64,000 bases of DNA from Bacteroidia bacterium. Lineage in GTDB: Bacteria; Bacteroidota; Bacteroidia; J057. The position numbers and the translations under genes were made by a program. This document shows, piece by piece, positions 45,647-54,728 of the stretch (position 1 is its first letter; every line of letters starts with the position of its first letter). The DNA is taken from contig JALEFZ010000055.1 in assembly GCA_022760475.1 (NCBI GenBank), forward strand, positions 186,001-250,000. The letters are read 5' to 3'. The notes beneath the pieces were generated by a model, which ran no database searches, was not told the origin of the DNA, and worked only from the letters and a program-made list of their open reading frames with translations.

Positions 45647-45791
45647 TTTTAGGGAATATGCTTTTGCTACACAAAAATTTCCTTACAAAAGTCAAAATTC
45701 ATTAAGGGACATAAGCAAAGTAAGGAAGAAATTCCATAATCAGTTTGGAAATCCTAACATGGGTGTCACTTGAGTTAGCAAGCGTGTCGAT

Positions 45792-47201
45792 TTAGGCAAG
45801 AAAGTTGGTTTGGAGCTGTTTTACCTCCTTGGGATGCTTCCGAATGTAAGCCCTTATGATACGCTGGACGTCAGGTGCTTCTTTTTTTACCGGAATTGCT
45901 TCACAAATGGCATGAATGTCCTGTTGGAGGAAACTTGATTCCATGTAGGTATGGCCCCTGTAGAAACCATCCTGGATCAGGACCACAGATTTTTCCTCGT
46001 AGTTGCGGCCTTTGCCTACGATGAGGTAGGAATCTTTGTTGATTTTTCCCAAGGCCATTTGATCTACCAATTCTTGAACCCGCTCATTATAGGATTCGGG
46101 ACTTTCCTCGCCTATGCATGCACCCTGACAAATGTGGAGCTGATGGTGGAAACATCTTCCAGGACCTCGCTCCGCTCCGTAAAGCTTAGGGCAAAGCCCT
46201 GCCTTTCGTCCTCGACTGGCCAAGGCTGACTCTGCATGGGTTCTTCCTGAAAAACCTGCTAAAGGAGAATTTTTCGCATTGTACTTATCTACAAAAAGCT
46301 CAAGGTAACCATCGGGATTGGGTGCCGCGTAGATGCCGAATTTATAGGATCTACGTGTTTGTGCCCTATTGTACTTGGGAAGGATGCGTTTGATTTCTTC
46401 ATTTTCCAACAAAAGAGCCATCAACTCACTTCCCGTTAATTCATAATTGATCTCGGTAACTTGCTCAAACATTCTCATACTCCTTTTACTCTTGTGAGCA
46501 GAAGAAAAATGAGACATTACCCGCTTACGGATGTTGGTGCTTTTGCCAACATAAATGACCCTTCCACCCTTATCCAGGAAGTAATACACTCCAGTTTCCT
46601 CTGGGAGTTCAGCAAGGACTTTTCTATCAAGCTCGGGTGGAACCCTCACTTCTGACATCTCATCTTGCAAAAATTCCCGGATTTTTCCCTTTTCATCTAC
46701 CCCTATCAAGTGTTTGAACAGCTTAACAGTGGCATCTACATCCCCCCAAGCCCTGTGAGGGGCTTCATTTTTGATTTTTAGGCTTTTACAAAGATTTGAG
46801 AGGCTATATGACTTAAGGTCGGGTAAGACCTTTTTGCTCAGCTTGATGGTACAAAGCTGGGGCCTGGAAAAGGTATAGCCCAGTTGCCTGAATTCTTTTT
46901 GGATAAAGCTGTAATCGAACCTGACATTATGTGCCACGAATACTGCGCCTTGGGTCATTTCTACCACTCGCTTGGCGATTTCATAGAATTTTGGTGCCTC
47001 ACGTACCATTTCATTGTCTATGCCGGTAATCCGGGTAATAAACTCGGGTATCGGCATTCCTGGATTTACCAATGAGGTGAAAGTTTCAACTACTTCTTCT
47101 CCGTTGAACCTTGCAATAGCTATTTCTGTGATCCTGTCGCTGCTTGGATCACCACCAGTTGTTTCGAGGTCTATGATTGCAAAGTCTTTTTGGCTGGACA
47201 T
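45792..47201 (-). CDS. DnaQ-type exonuclease fused to GIY-YIG nuclease
   Basis: This 469-aa protein fuses two nucleases. Residues about 1-165 are a DEDDh 3'-5' exonuclease: IIDLETTGGDPSSD, FVAHNVRFDYSF, and HRAWGDVDATVKLFKHL. Residues about 215-300 are a GIY-YIG module (GVYYFLDKGGRVIYVGKS, GVY-YVG variant) as in UvrC or Cho. The C-terminal third (GRKAGLCPKLYGAERGPGRCFHHQLHIC) has a Cys/His-rich patch like UvrC/Cho relatives. The combination is known in Bacteroidota as a possible alternative incision or repair nuclease, but its exact role has not been settled here. Confidence 0.87.
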   Translation of the reverse strand: MSSQKDFAIIDLETTGGDPSSDRITEIAIARFNGEEVVETFTSLVNPGMPIPEFITRITGIDNEMVREAPKFYEIAKRVVEMTQGAVFVAHNVRFDYSFIQKEFRQLGYTFSRPQLCTIKLSKKVLPDLKSYSLSNLCKSLKIKNEAPHRAWGDVDATVKLFKHLIGVDEKGKIREFLQDEMSEVRVPPELDRKVLAELPEETGVYYFLDKGGRVIYVGKSTNIRKRVMSHFSSAHKSKRSMRMFEQVTEINYELTGSELMALLLENEEIKRILPKYNRAQTRRSYKFGIYAAPNPDGYLELFVDKYNAKNSPLAGFSGRTHAESALASRGRKAGLCPKLYGAERGPGRCFHHQLHICQGACIGEESPESYNERVQELVDQMALGKINKDSYLIVGKGRNYEEKSVVLIQDGFYRGHTYMESSFLQQDIHAICEAIPVKKEAPDVQRIIRAYIRKHPKEVKQLQTNFLA

Positions 47202-47370
47202 GGGCCCTCAAGCTAAGAGATTACTATAAATGTGTGGAATGATGTTTAATTTAGCTAAGATAAATGGAAAATTTCTTATTTTCTGCTATAATTTTTTTCA
47301 AGTATGTCTGCTTTGTCGTTTTTGAGGCATACTTCTTTGTTTATCTTTAATCCATTAGAATTCATGCCTA

Positions 47371-47952
47371 ATGATCCTGATTGTCATACTTTGGGTACTC
47401 TATTACGCCATCCATAGCTTATTAGCAAGTACCCAGCTCAAATCTCAAATAGAAGTTCGTTTTCCTTCGTGGATTCCATTTTACAGGCTGTTTTACAACC
47501 TTGTGGCCGCCATGGGTTTTCTTGGGATCTGGATCGCTCAAAAAAGCGTGATAGAGCAGCAATTATTTTACCTTGGAAATTGGGCTTATTTCGGATTATT
47601 CATGATGGGAGTTGGAAGCATTCTTGGCCTGATTGCCCTAAGGGGCTATAACTTGGGGGAGTTCTCCGGCTTGTCCTATGTCAATGGAGGTGAACAAGCT
47701 ATCCAAGGAAGTTTAAGAACCGATGGAATGAATTCTTTTGTGCGCCACCCTTTGTATTTTGCTGGCTTATGGGTTTTATGGGGCTGGCTTGTTTGGCGTC
47801 AAACGAATTTAGCCCTTGCCTTTGCTACGATTTCAAGCCTTTACTTGATCGTAGGAAGCTGGTTTGAGGAGAAAAAGCTGATCATAGCATTCGGAGAAGA
47901 ATATTTGGAATACCAGAAACGAGTAAAGATGCTAATTCCCTTCCTTTTCTAA
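47371..47952 (+). CDS. isoprenylcysteine carboxyl methyltransferase-like membrane protein
   Basis: This 193-aa membrane protein has about five helices. The C-terminal motif LRTDGMNSFVRHPLYFAGLWVLWGWLV, then SWFEEKKLIIAFGEEYLEYQKRV, defines the ICMT/PEMT superfamily of SAM-dependent membrane methyltransferases (RHPxY; EExxL...FGxxYxxY). The substrate is probably a phospholipid or other hydrophobic molecule. Its stop overlaps the convergent TIGR04282 gene's stop by 4 bp. Confidence 0.82.
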   Translation: MILIVILWVLYYAIHSLLASTQLKSQIEVRFPSWIPFYRLFYNLVAAMGFLGIWIAQKSVIEQQLFYLGNWAYFGLFMMGVGSILGLIALRGYNLGEFSGLSYVNGGEQAIQGSLRTDGMNSFVRHPLYFAGLWVLWGWLVWRQTNLALAFATISSLYLIVGSWFEEKKLIIAFGEEYLEYQKRVKMLIPFLF

Positions 47953-48557
47953 TTCTCAAGGTAAGTTTCCAGAAAAGTGCCCTTCAGATCTGCTTCTACA
48001 TCCACATCCGAAAGTTCTTCGAGGACTTTTAGTTTTAAATTCAATGTTTTCACATCCTCAACAGTATCGGAGAATACCGTTTCCGTACTCCAGACTTTGT
48101 TGTGGAAGATGGTATCATGCGCCTGTTTCATTCCCAGCAAATAATATCCGCCATCTTTGGCCGGTCCAATAACAACATCATGGTCCTCGAGAGAATGGAA
48201 GGCAGTCGAAATATGTGCTTCCGTCAGGAGTGCATTATCGCTGCCAATGATGATAATCTTTTTATAGCCCTTGGAAAAACCCATTTGGAAGGCATTGAGC
48301 ATTCGATCTCCGAGTTCTTCTCCGAATTGCTGGAATCTTGCAAAGGCTGCTTCTGACCAAAGGTCATTTTCCGGCATTTGATTGCCATACCAGGTTTCCT
48401 TACTTGCCTTTACTTTTTGGCTAATCTTAAGGGTATGGGCAAGTAATTTTTTATAAATCTCGAGGGCTTTTTCATGACCCAGAGTAGCTGCCAAACGGGT
48501 TTTTGCCTTTCCTGCTACCGGGTGCTTGACAAAGATGAGTAACAAATTATCCTTCAT
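47949..48557 (-). CDS. TIGR04282-family glycosyltransferase (arsenosugar-type, DUF2064)
   Basis: This 202-aa GT-A-fold protein opens with LLLIFVKHPVAGKAKTRLA, then IIIIGSDNALLTEAHI and DHDVVIGPAKDGGYYLLGMK, the family signature (SDxPxLxxxxI; GPAxDGGYYLxG). Members act in arsenosugar biosynthesis and other small-molecule glycosylation. The partner genes here do not resemble arsenosugar genes. I chose the ATG at 48557 (MKDNLLLIF); 48566 is an alternative. It overlaps the upstream PEP-utilising gene's stop by about 11 bp, and so is coupled. Confidence 0.82.
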   Translation of the reverse strand: MKDNLLLIFVKHPVAGKAKTRLAATLGHEKALEIYKKLLAHTLKISQKVKASKETWYGNQMPENDLWSEAAFARFQQFGEELGDRMLNAFQMGFSKGYKKIIIIGSDNALLTEAHISTAFHSLEDHDVVIGPAKDGGYYLLGMKQAHDTIFHNKVWSTETVFSDTVEDVKTLNLKLKVLEELSDVDVEADLKGTFLETYLEN

Positions 48558-50655
48558 GAGCTCCATTTAATAGAATAACTTTTCCAGTTTTTCCATCCAT
48601 CTCTACCCAGTCTCCTGTTTCGAATGCTACATTTCTTGGGAGCCTGGTAATGGAAGGAATTTGAGACTCACGCAAGATGATAGATGCATGGGATAAAATA
48701 CCTCCGACATGCGACAAAACTCCATCTACCTTGATAAAGAATGGAATCCAACCTGGATCAAGAGATTCGGTTAAGAGAATGATAGATTTAAACTTAGGAA
48801 TCTCAAGGCCCCTAAGTTCTGCATGGTCGACCTTCCAGATCTGGCCTTTAATTTTGCCTGGGTAGATTCCCAATCCACTTTTATGATCTGCATCTTCAAG
48901 GCTTCGGCTGTTTACCAGCACGGATAAGGGTAGCCTCCTGTCATGATGATTCCAAAGGAAGGTATCCATGTCCCATCCCGATATGTTGTTTTCCAGTGGA
49001 AAATCCCCTGGAGCTTTCGATCCCTCCAGCATTTCTTGCAGTTGTATATTGCTATAAACTGAGAAATCGAAGTTCTTGCCATATCGAATTTGTAACTGTT
49101 CTGTTATTTCCTCCCGGAGAATGTCGAAATACCTCATCGCATGATGTCTAAGCCATTCTCTGGCTGCCATGATCTTCAAAAAGGGTTTGATGAGCAAGTT
49201 TATCAGGAAAAATTGTTTTTGCGCGGGCTCAGTAGTTCTCTCTTTAATCCCCATATCACCTGACAGCAACTTTAGTTCTTCCTCGCTGTATTCCCGGAAG
49301 CGCCTTTGGCCAATGTCAGATTCATAAAATCCCCTGTGTCCGTACTCTTTGAGAAACTTTTCGATGGTCAGACTGCCCTGACTTAATTTGGTGAAGGCAT
49401 GTAGAAACTCAGTGCTTTCGCTGTATTCTCTTTGGTTTTGAAGCCAACCCAGCTTATTGAAGAGTTTTACAGGGCCTGACATGGCCCCAGTCAGGGCTTG
49501 CATCAAAGAGACCAGTTCTACGTAGATCACCTGAAGGTCAGTTTGCCAATTGTTGAAGGCAATTTCAGGTGCGTTTCGCCAGATGAGCCTGCGTTTCTCA
49601 ACTATTTGAAGGAGGTATCTTTGCTTGTTTTTTACCCATCTCCTTGTTCTTCCCACCACAGATAGTTGTTCTCTCAGGACCCGTAGAAAAATAGGCCATT
49701 TTCGAAGCATTTGATACGGCCTTGGTCGAACCTGATAGACGTCTTCTGCTCCTACCGACTCGCAAACCAGCGAAGAGGGCAATCCCCAACTCACCATGGT
49801 GTCTAACAAGGCAGAAAGATTGATCCATGGCATTCCAGCAGAGATTTCAATAAAGTTCCGGCTGTCGAGCTGTGGGTCCAGCCGCTGGTAATAGCCAAAT
49901 AAATGTTTGCTAGAAGCTGAGATAATGGAAGTCATCAGCCGAGAGGGCTTTGGCGGCAAAATTTCTTTATGATTGGCAGAGGTCAGTAGTTCTTCTGCTT
50001 CTTCTTCAGTGGTCAGGGGCCTTGCTTGGAGGATATAGGTTTTGTTTTTGACAATGGCAAACTCTACGTCCAGACCAATGGGAGCTGAAAGAGGATTGCT
50101 TGCAGAAATTTTTTGGGTAAATGCCGCCAACTTGATGAAGGCTCTGCTAAACTTTTTATGTGGATGATTTTTGGAGAATGGATTCCAGATTTTTAAAAGC
50201 GAAGACCAAAAAATATCCTTCCTAATGAATTTGGGTAAAATAAGGGTAAATGGATCCTTTTTCCCACTAACCAGGTTTTCACCCATCCCTTCCACATATT
50301 CTAATTTCCAAATACCTTTTCTATAGGCAAAAAGAACGCCGCTTATCTGGGGTTCGAGCATTTCCTGGACAATCACATACTGTCCATGCTGGTAGGGATA
50401 TGAGTCAAAGACCTCTTTGATCGCTCTATGTAAGTCTTCTTTCCCAATAGATAATTTCGTCAAAAAGTGTCCTGCTAAAGATTTTTGATTGCCATCCTCG
50501 AGGGAAAATGTAGATCTAACGGCAAAAGGGGGGGTCAACTTTTTGGTGCGAAAGGAAAAAGCTCCTGAAGAGAATTCCTGAAAAGAAATTCCTACGAAAG
50601 CTGGTGTGGGCAAACCCAATCTCCTGATATGCTCCAGTTGGGATAGTTTACTCAT
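48547..50655 (-). CDS. PEP-synthase/rifampin-phosphotransferase-like enzyme
   Basis: This 702-aa protein has an N-terminal PPDK_N ATP-grasp domain (residues about 1-240: FAVRSTFSLEDGNQKSLAGHF, YVIVQEMLEPQISGVLFAY, GMGENLVSGKKDPF). A large middle domain (about 245-590) follows, and then a C-terminal swivelling domain with the catalytic His-656 in HVGGILSHASIILRE, ending GDWVEMDGKTGKVILLNG. There is no PEP/pyruvate TIM barrel, so the order ATP-grasp, substrate domain, His domain is that of rifampin phosphotransferase, not PEP synthase. The substrate is unknown. Start 50655 (MSKLSQLEHIRRLG) is preferred; it overlaps the hydrolase stop by 8 bp. Confidence 0.76.
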   Translation of the reverse strand: MSKLSQLEHIRRLGLPTPAFVGISFQEFSSGAFSFRTKKLTPPFAVRSTFSLEDGNQKSLAGHFLTKLSIGKEDLHRAIKEVFDSYPYQHGQYVIVQEMLEPQISGVLFAYRKGIWKLEYVEGMGENLVSGKKDPFTLILPKFIRKDIFWSSLLKIWNPFSKNHPHKKFSRAFIKLAAFTQKISASNPLSAPIGLDVEFAIVKNKTYILQARPLTTEEEAEELLTSANHKEILPPKPSRLMTSIISASSKHLFGYYQRLDPQLDSRNFIEISAGMPWINLSALLDTMVSWGLPSSLVCESVGAEDVYQVRPRPYQMLRKWPIFLRVLREQLSVVGRTRRWVKNKQRYLLQIVEKRRLIWRNAPEIAFNNWQTDLQVIYVELVSLMQALTGAMSGPVKLFNKLGWLQNQREYSESTEFLHAFTKLSQGSLTIEKFLKEYGHRGFYESDIGQRRFREYSEEELKLLSGDMGIKERTTEPAQKQFFLINLLIKPFLKIMAAREWLRHHAMRYFDILREEITEQLQIRYGKNFDFSVYSNIQLQEMLEGSKAPGDFPLENNISGWDMDTFLWNHHDRRLPLSVLVNSRSLEDADHKSGLGIYPGKIKGQIWKVDHAELRGLEIPKFKSIILLTESLDPGWIPFFIKVDGVLSHVGGILSHASIILRESQIPSITRLPRNVAFETGDWVEMDGKTGKVILLNGAHEG

Positions 50656-51412
50656 GCGAGAGAAAATTGAGCATTTTTTCGGTAAAATCCTCGACCTCGT
50701 CCAACATTGGGAAGTGATCCCATTCTGGGACAACCACAAAGTCTGAATTTGGAAAGTCTTGTTTCCAGAGATCCAGGTACTTGGATTTGATGATTCTCTC
50801 TCTTTCTCCCCAAATGAAAAAAAACTCTTCTTCGGATAACTTTTCCCTTACCTTGTTATACCATGGGACATCAATCATGTCAAAAAATACACTGAAGGCT
50901 TCACTTTGAGCATAATCGTCAAAAAATCTATGCAGGATTTTACTTGGGATTCTTGACGGATCTCTAAAAAGTCGCCTTACCCAGAGCGGGCGCAAGATGG
51001 GGTTTGAGATCATTCCCTTCATGGTATGACGAATCCACAAGGGTTTCATGAGTTGAGGAAAAAATCTTTTGTGGAGGGAAGCACCAATGATGGCATGGAG
51101 GACTATCTTTTTGGGTTTGAAATGACTCCCATCAGGCAGAATAAAGTCCCTATATGCCCATTCCAGTATCATTGAGCCGCCAATGCCATGTCCATAAAGC
51201 ACCCAGTCTTTGGTAGGATCAATCAGACTTCCCATTTCCTTGATAAAAAGCCCCCAATAATCATTTGATTTTTCTAATGGCCTGCCATCAAAGCCCGAAA
51301 GTTCAGGTACATGAACAGACAAGCTCATCTCCCTCTTGTGAATATGGGTCAAAAAGGGTTTGAAGCGGGTTTTTCCCCCACCATTGCCATGAAGCATTAA
51401 GATTTCTGACAT
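50648..51412 (-). CDS. alpha/beta-hydrolase-fold protein lacking the nucleophile Ser
   Basis: This 254-aa alpha/beta hydrolase begins LMLHGNGGGKTRFKPFL (oxyanion turn) and ends with the catalytic-His-like PEWDHFPMLDEVEDF. The nucleophile elbow reads YGHGIGGSM (residues 73-81), with Gly-76 in place of the Ser of GxSxG. Classical Ser-hydrolase activity is therefore improbable; it may be a non-catalytic or non-hydrolytic member. It is the first gene of the cluster with the PEP-utilising and TIGR04282 enzymes, overlapping the next start by 8 bp. Confidence 0.75.
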   Translation of the reverse strand: MSEILMLHGNGGGKTRFKPFLTHIHKREMSLSVHVPELSGFDGRPLEKSNDYWGLFIKEMGSLIDPTKDWVLYGHGIGGSMILEWAYRDFILPDGSHFKPKKIVLHAIIGASLHKRFFPQLMKPLWIRHTMKGMISNPILRPLWVRRLFRDPSRIPSKILHRFFDDYAQSEAFSVFFDMIDVPWYNKVREKLSEEEFFFIWGERERIIKSKYLDLWKQDFPNSDFVVVPEWDHFPMLDEVEDFTEKMLNFLSHE

Positions 51413-51457
51413 TTAGAAAGCTTGTTTGGTTTATTAAGGATTTGGAAAGGGATTTGT

Positions 51458-52138
51458 TTATAATATCTCTTCCAGCCATTCTTCAACATAAGACCCGATT
51501 TCCTCAAAAATGTCATCAGTTCTTCTCCTTGTCTTCTTAAGGATTTTGTAAGAATGATTTCCGGTATCCAGCCTTTGAATTTTTGAGGGTCCTTGAGTTT
51601 GGGTAATGAGATTTTCTAGTAAATCTCCAGTAGAAAAAGTATCTCTGGAACCGCTAAGGAATAATTGAGGGAGGCTAATATCCAACAAGTGCTTTCCTCG
51701 TTCGTCCCCAGCTTTTCCTGGTGCATGTAAAGGGAAATTAAAATAAATCATCCCTTTTGTGGGTACATCAAATCCTTCCGAAGCGGCATGAGAACTCATC
51801 CTTCCTCCATACGAATGACCTCCTACCAGTATGGGAAGTGTGGGTGCAAGCTCATGGCCATAATGTGTTGCAGCCTTTACTGTGGAAATGCTTTGCTTGG
51901 CACTTTCTCTGCCCTTTCCTTGCTCCATATAGATGAAATTATATCGGAATGTTGCAAGGCCAATTTTGTTGAGGGAGTCAGAAATGGCCTTCATATTGGC
52001 ATGATTCATACCAGCTCCTGCTCCATGGGCAAGGATGAGGAGACCTTTCGGGTTTTCTGGCGTCGAATAGCAAAAGCTCGTTGGTACTTTGTCAGGGATT
52101 GCCTGAAATGTTCCTTCTTGAAGGGTGATATTAGCCAT
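51458..52138 (-). CDS. KANL3/Tex30-like alpha/beta hydrolase
   Basis: This 226-aa protein from the ATG at 52138 (MANITLQEGTF) is an alpha/beta hydrolase of the KANL3/Tex30 type: LLILAHGAGAGMNHANM, FRYNFIYMEQGKG, and a nucleophile elbow GGHSYGGRMSSHAA (GxSxG intact), then FLSGSRDTFSTG and the His region RLDTGNHSYKILKK. The frame continuing to 52291 upstream has no homology and I ignore it. The substrate is unknown. It is separated from the 50648 gene by 45 bp on the same strand and may belong to the same transcript. Confidence 0.83.
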   Translation of the reverse strand: MANITLQEGTFQAIPDKVPTSFCYSTPENPKGLLILAHGAGAGMNHANMKAISDSLNKIGLATFRYNFIYMEQGKGRESAKQSISTVKAATHYGHELAPTLPILVGGHSYGGRMSSHAASEGFDVPTKGMIYFNFPLHAPGKAGDERGKHLLDISLPQLFLSGSRDTFSTGDLLENLITQTQGPSKIQRLDTGNHSYKILKKTRRRTDDIFEEIGSYVEEWLEEIL

Positions 52139-52341
52139 GTGATAGGAGATTATACTTATTTCATAAGTGGAGTAAAGGAGGGAAAGGCTCAGTTTATTGC
52201 GAATAATCTTTGAATGGCTACGAATTTCATGAAATTCCTTGCGAATCCCTACAAAAACAGGACAGATAAAAAAATGACGGCTCAGGGACAAGATTTTAAA
52301 TAAATGATTTGTTTACTTAGCGAGCTGGAAAAATTTAGAAA

Positions 52342-53058
52342 ATGCCATCTGAAAGTGAAGAAAAAAAGCCTAAAGTTGATGTAATCATACCGGCCTTCAA
52401 TGAAGAAGGCTCTATTGGGAAGGTTATCAGGGATATTCCCGCAGGCTTGGTGCGAGAGGTTGTGGTGGTAAACAATGGGTCAAAAGACGATACCGTAGGT
52501 AAGGCGAAGGAAGCTGGTGCTACAGTATTAACAGAAAATAGAAAAGGGTATGGCTATGCCTGTTTGAAAGGCATTGAGTACCTGAGAAGTGCCCCGATGG
52601 GCTCAAAAGCAGATATAATAGTCTTCCTAGATGGTGATTATTCCGATTTTCCGGAAGAAATGCCTAAATTGCTCTCCCCAATTATTGAAGAAGGCTACGA
52701 AATGGTTATTGGTTCCAGGACTTTGGGCAACCGACAAAGGGGCTCCATGACTCCACAACAAATTTTTGGAAACTGGCTGGCAACCAATCTAATAAAACTA
52801 CTCTATAAGGTTGAATTTTCAGATCTTGGGCCCTTCAGAGCTATAAGGTTTGACAAACTGCTTGAAATTGACATGCAGGATAAAACCTATGGGTGGACTG
52901 TAGAAATGCAGGTGAAGGCTGCGAAGATGGGTGTGCGAAGCACTGAAGTGGCAGTAGATTACAGGAAAAGAATAGGGAAGTCTAAGGTTTCCGGTACAGT
53001 AAAAGGTACCATTTTGGCTGGGTATAAGATCATTGGAACCATCTTTAAGTTACTCTGA
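52342..53058 (+). CDS. family 2 glycosyltransferase, dolichol-phosphate-mannose-synthase type
   Basis: This 238-aa GT2 starts VDVIIPAFNEEGSIGKVI and has VVVNNGSKDDTVGKA, the DxD-like IVFLDGDYSDFPEE, GSRTLGNRQRGSMTP and a YGWTVEMQVKAAKMG acceptor region, ending YRKRIGKSKVSGT. It lacks the C-terminal membrane helices of longer relatives. Such enzymes transfer a sugar from UDP- or GDP-sugar to a polyprenyl phosphate. It precedes the second GT2 gene by 133 bp and may act with it on a surface polysaccharide. Confidence 0.85.
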   Translation: MPSESEEKKPKVDVIIPAFNEEGSIGKVIRDIPAGLVREVVVVNNGSKDDTVGKAKEAGATVLTENRKGYGYACLKGIEYLRSAPMGSKADIIVFLDGDYSDFPEEMPKLLSPIIEEGYEMVIGSRTLGNRQRGSMTPQQIFGNWLATNLIKLLYKVEFSDLGPFRAIRFDKLLEIDMQDKTYGWTVEMQVKAAKMGVRSTEVAVDYRKRIGKSKVSGTVKGTILAGYKIIGTIFKLL

Positions 53059-53191
53059 TCTTTTCTGAAAAAGGAAAGAATATAGCCCTTTTTTTAATAA
53101 AAATGAAAAATCCTTACAACTAAAGGGGTGTATTTTTTGCAATTTGTCAATGTAGATAAGAAATTTGCATCAAAATTTATTGGACGAGCAC

Positions 53192-54682
53192 ATGCAAGTC
53201 TTTGAGTATCTGGTATTATCGCTTTATTTGTTAGCCCTTGTGCTGATAGTCATTTATAGTTTTGGTCAGTTGCACCTGGTCATTACTTTTCTGAAGCACA
53301 GGAGAAGCTATAAAGCTGAACCTCCCCTGGAGGGAGATGACGTTCCTTTCGTAACCATACAGCTTCCTATTTATAATGAGCTTTATGTTGTCGAAAGGTT
53401 GTTGGAGTCCATGGCATCCATGGATTATCCAAGAGATAAATTCGAAATTCAGTTGTTGGATGATTCCACGGACGAAACCGTTGAGGTAGCAGCGAAGAAA
53501 ATCGCTGAACTCAAGGAAAGAGGAATCAACGCTGAACATATCCGTCGCCCCGAAAGGAAAGGCTTCAAAGCCGGTGCCTTGGGTTATGGACTTGACTTCG
53601 CCAAAGGTGATTATGTCGCCATTTTCGATGCGGATTTTCTTCCCCGCCCCAATTTTCTGAGGGGAGCCATGGCCAACTTCACCAATGATAAAATCGGTGT
53701 CGTACAGGCAAGATGGGAGCATATCAACAAAGATTATTCTCTATTCACAGAAGCTCAGGCATTCCATTTGGATGCCCACTTTACCATTGAGCAATTCGGT
53801 AGAGACCTTGGTGGTTTCTACATGAACTTCAATGGAACTGCAGGGGTCTGGAGAAAAGATTGTATCGTAGATGCTGGAGGTTGGGCTTCCGACACCCTGA
53901 CTGAAGATCTTGATCTAAGTTACCGTGCTCAATTGAAGGGCTGGAAGTTTAAGTATGTAGACGAAATTGGAGCACCCGCAGAGCTACCCGCAGAAATGGG
54001 GGCCATCAAGTCTCAGCAATACCGCTGGATGAAAGGTGGAGCTGAGGTTGCGAGGAAGATGTTGTTTACCCTTTGGCAATCAAAGGCATCTTTATCCAAG
54101 AAACTTCATGGTACGCTACACCTATTGAGTAGTTCGGTCTTCATCCTGGTTTTGTTATTAGGTGCTACCAGTGTTCCATTGCTTTACTTAAAACATGAAG
54201 TATTTGGAGGCAAAGTGGACTTCCTGCTAGTTCCGGTGACTGCACTTCTTTGTAGCTTCCTCATTCTGGCTTTGTTCTATATTTCAACATCTATGCGTAG
54301 GGAGGCTAGTCCAGTGGAGGCAATCAAGAGGTTTCTTTTGAATTATATTCCTTATCTTTCTATCTCAATGGGATTATCTTTGCATAACACCATTGCAGTC
54401 GTACAGGGATATTCAGGAAAAAAGACTCCTTTTATCCGTACTCCCAAATTCAACTTGAAGAAAAGAAGCGATAGCTGGAAAGCGGTGAAATATAAAACAG
54501 GCAAGATAAGCCCTAGTGTATTTATTGAATTGATCATGGCAGCTTACTTTCTTGTAGGTGTATTCATGTGCTTCAGGTTTGAAGATTACAGCATCATGCC
54601 ATTCATGTTGATGGAGATGCTTGGGTTCGGGATGGTCGGGTTCTATACTGTCCGCCATACCCTAATGAAACAACGTGCATAA
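53192..54682 (+). CDS. membrane family 2 glycosyltransferase, cellulose-synthase-like
   Basis: This 496-aa processive-type GT2 has an N-terminal membrane helix (LVLSLYLLALVLIVIYSFG) and the GT2 domain: TIQLPIYNELYVVERLL, QLLDDSTDETVE, IFDADFLPRPNFL, TLTEDLDLSYRAQLKG, and the QxxRW motif as QQYRWMKGG. Two further helices follow (LLSSSVFILVLLLGA and LLCSFLILALFYIS). All catalytic motifs are present. It is related to synthases for glucan or hyaluronan-like polymers. The ATG at 53192 (MQVFEYLV) is preferred over the TTG at 53165. A strong terminator follows. Confidence 0.86.
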   Translation: MQVFEYLVLSLYLLALVLIVIYSFGQLHLVITFLKHRRSYKAEPPLEGDDVPFVTIQLPIYNELYVVERLLESMASMDYPRDKFEIQLLDDSTDETVEVAAKKIAELKERGINAEHIRRPERKGFKAGALGYGLDFAKGDYVAIFDADFLPRPNFLRGAMANFTNDKIGVVQARWEHINKDYSLFTEAQAFHLDAHFTIEQFGRDLGGFYMNFNGTAGVWRKDCIVDAGGWASDTLTEDLDLSYRAQLKGWKFKYVDEIGAPAELPAEMGAIKSQQYRWMKGGAEVARKMLFTLWQSKASLSKKLHGTLHLLSSSVFILVLLLGATSVPLLYLKHEVFGGKVDFLLVPVTALLCSFLILALFYISTSMRREASPVEAIKRFLLNYIPYLSISMGLSLHNTIAVVQGYSGKKTPFIRTPKFNLKKRSDSWKAVKYKTGKISPSVFIELIMAAYFLVGVFMCFRFEDYSIMPFMLMEMLGFGMVGFYTVRHTLMKQRA

Positions 54683-54703
54683 ACTACTATTTATACATCG
54701 ACG

Positions 54704-54728
54704 AAAGCCCCTATATGGGGCTTTTTTT
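54704..54728 (+). terminator. intrinsic terminator after the cellulose-synthase-like gene
   Basis: AAAGCCCC (54704-54711) and GGGGCTTT (54717-54724) with a 5-nt loop TATAT, followed by TTTT. Works on the plus strand; the convergent RluA-type gene ends at its edge. Confidence 0.85.
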
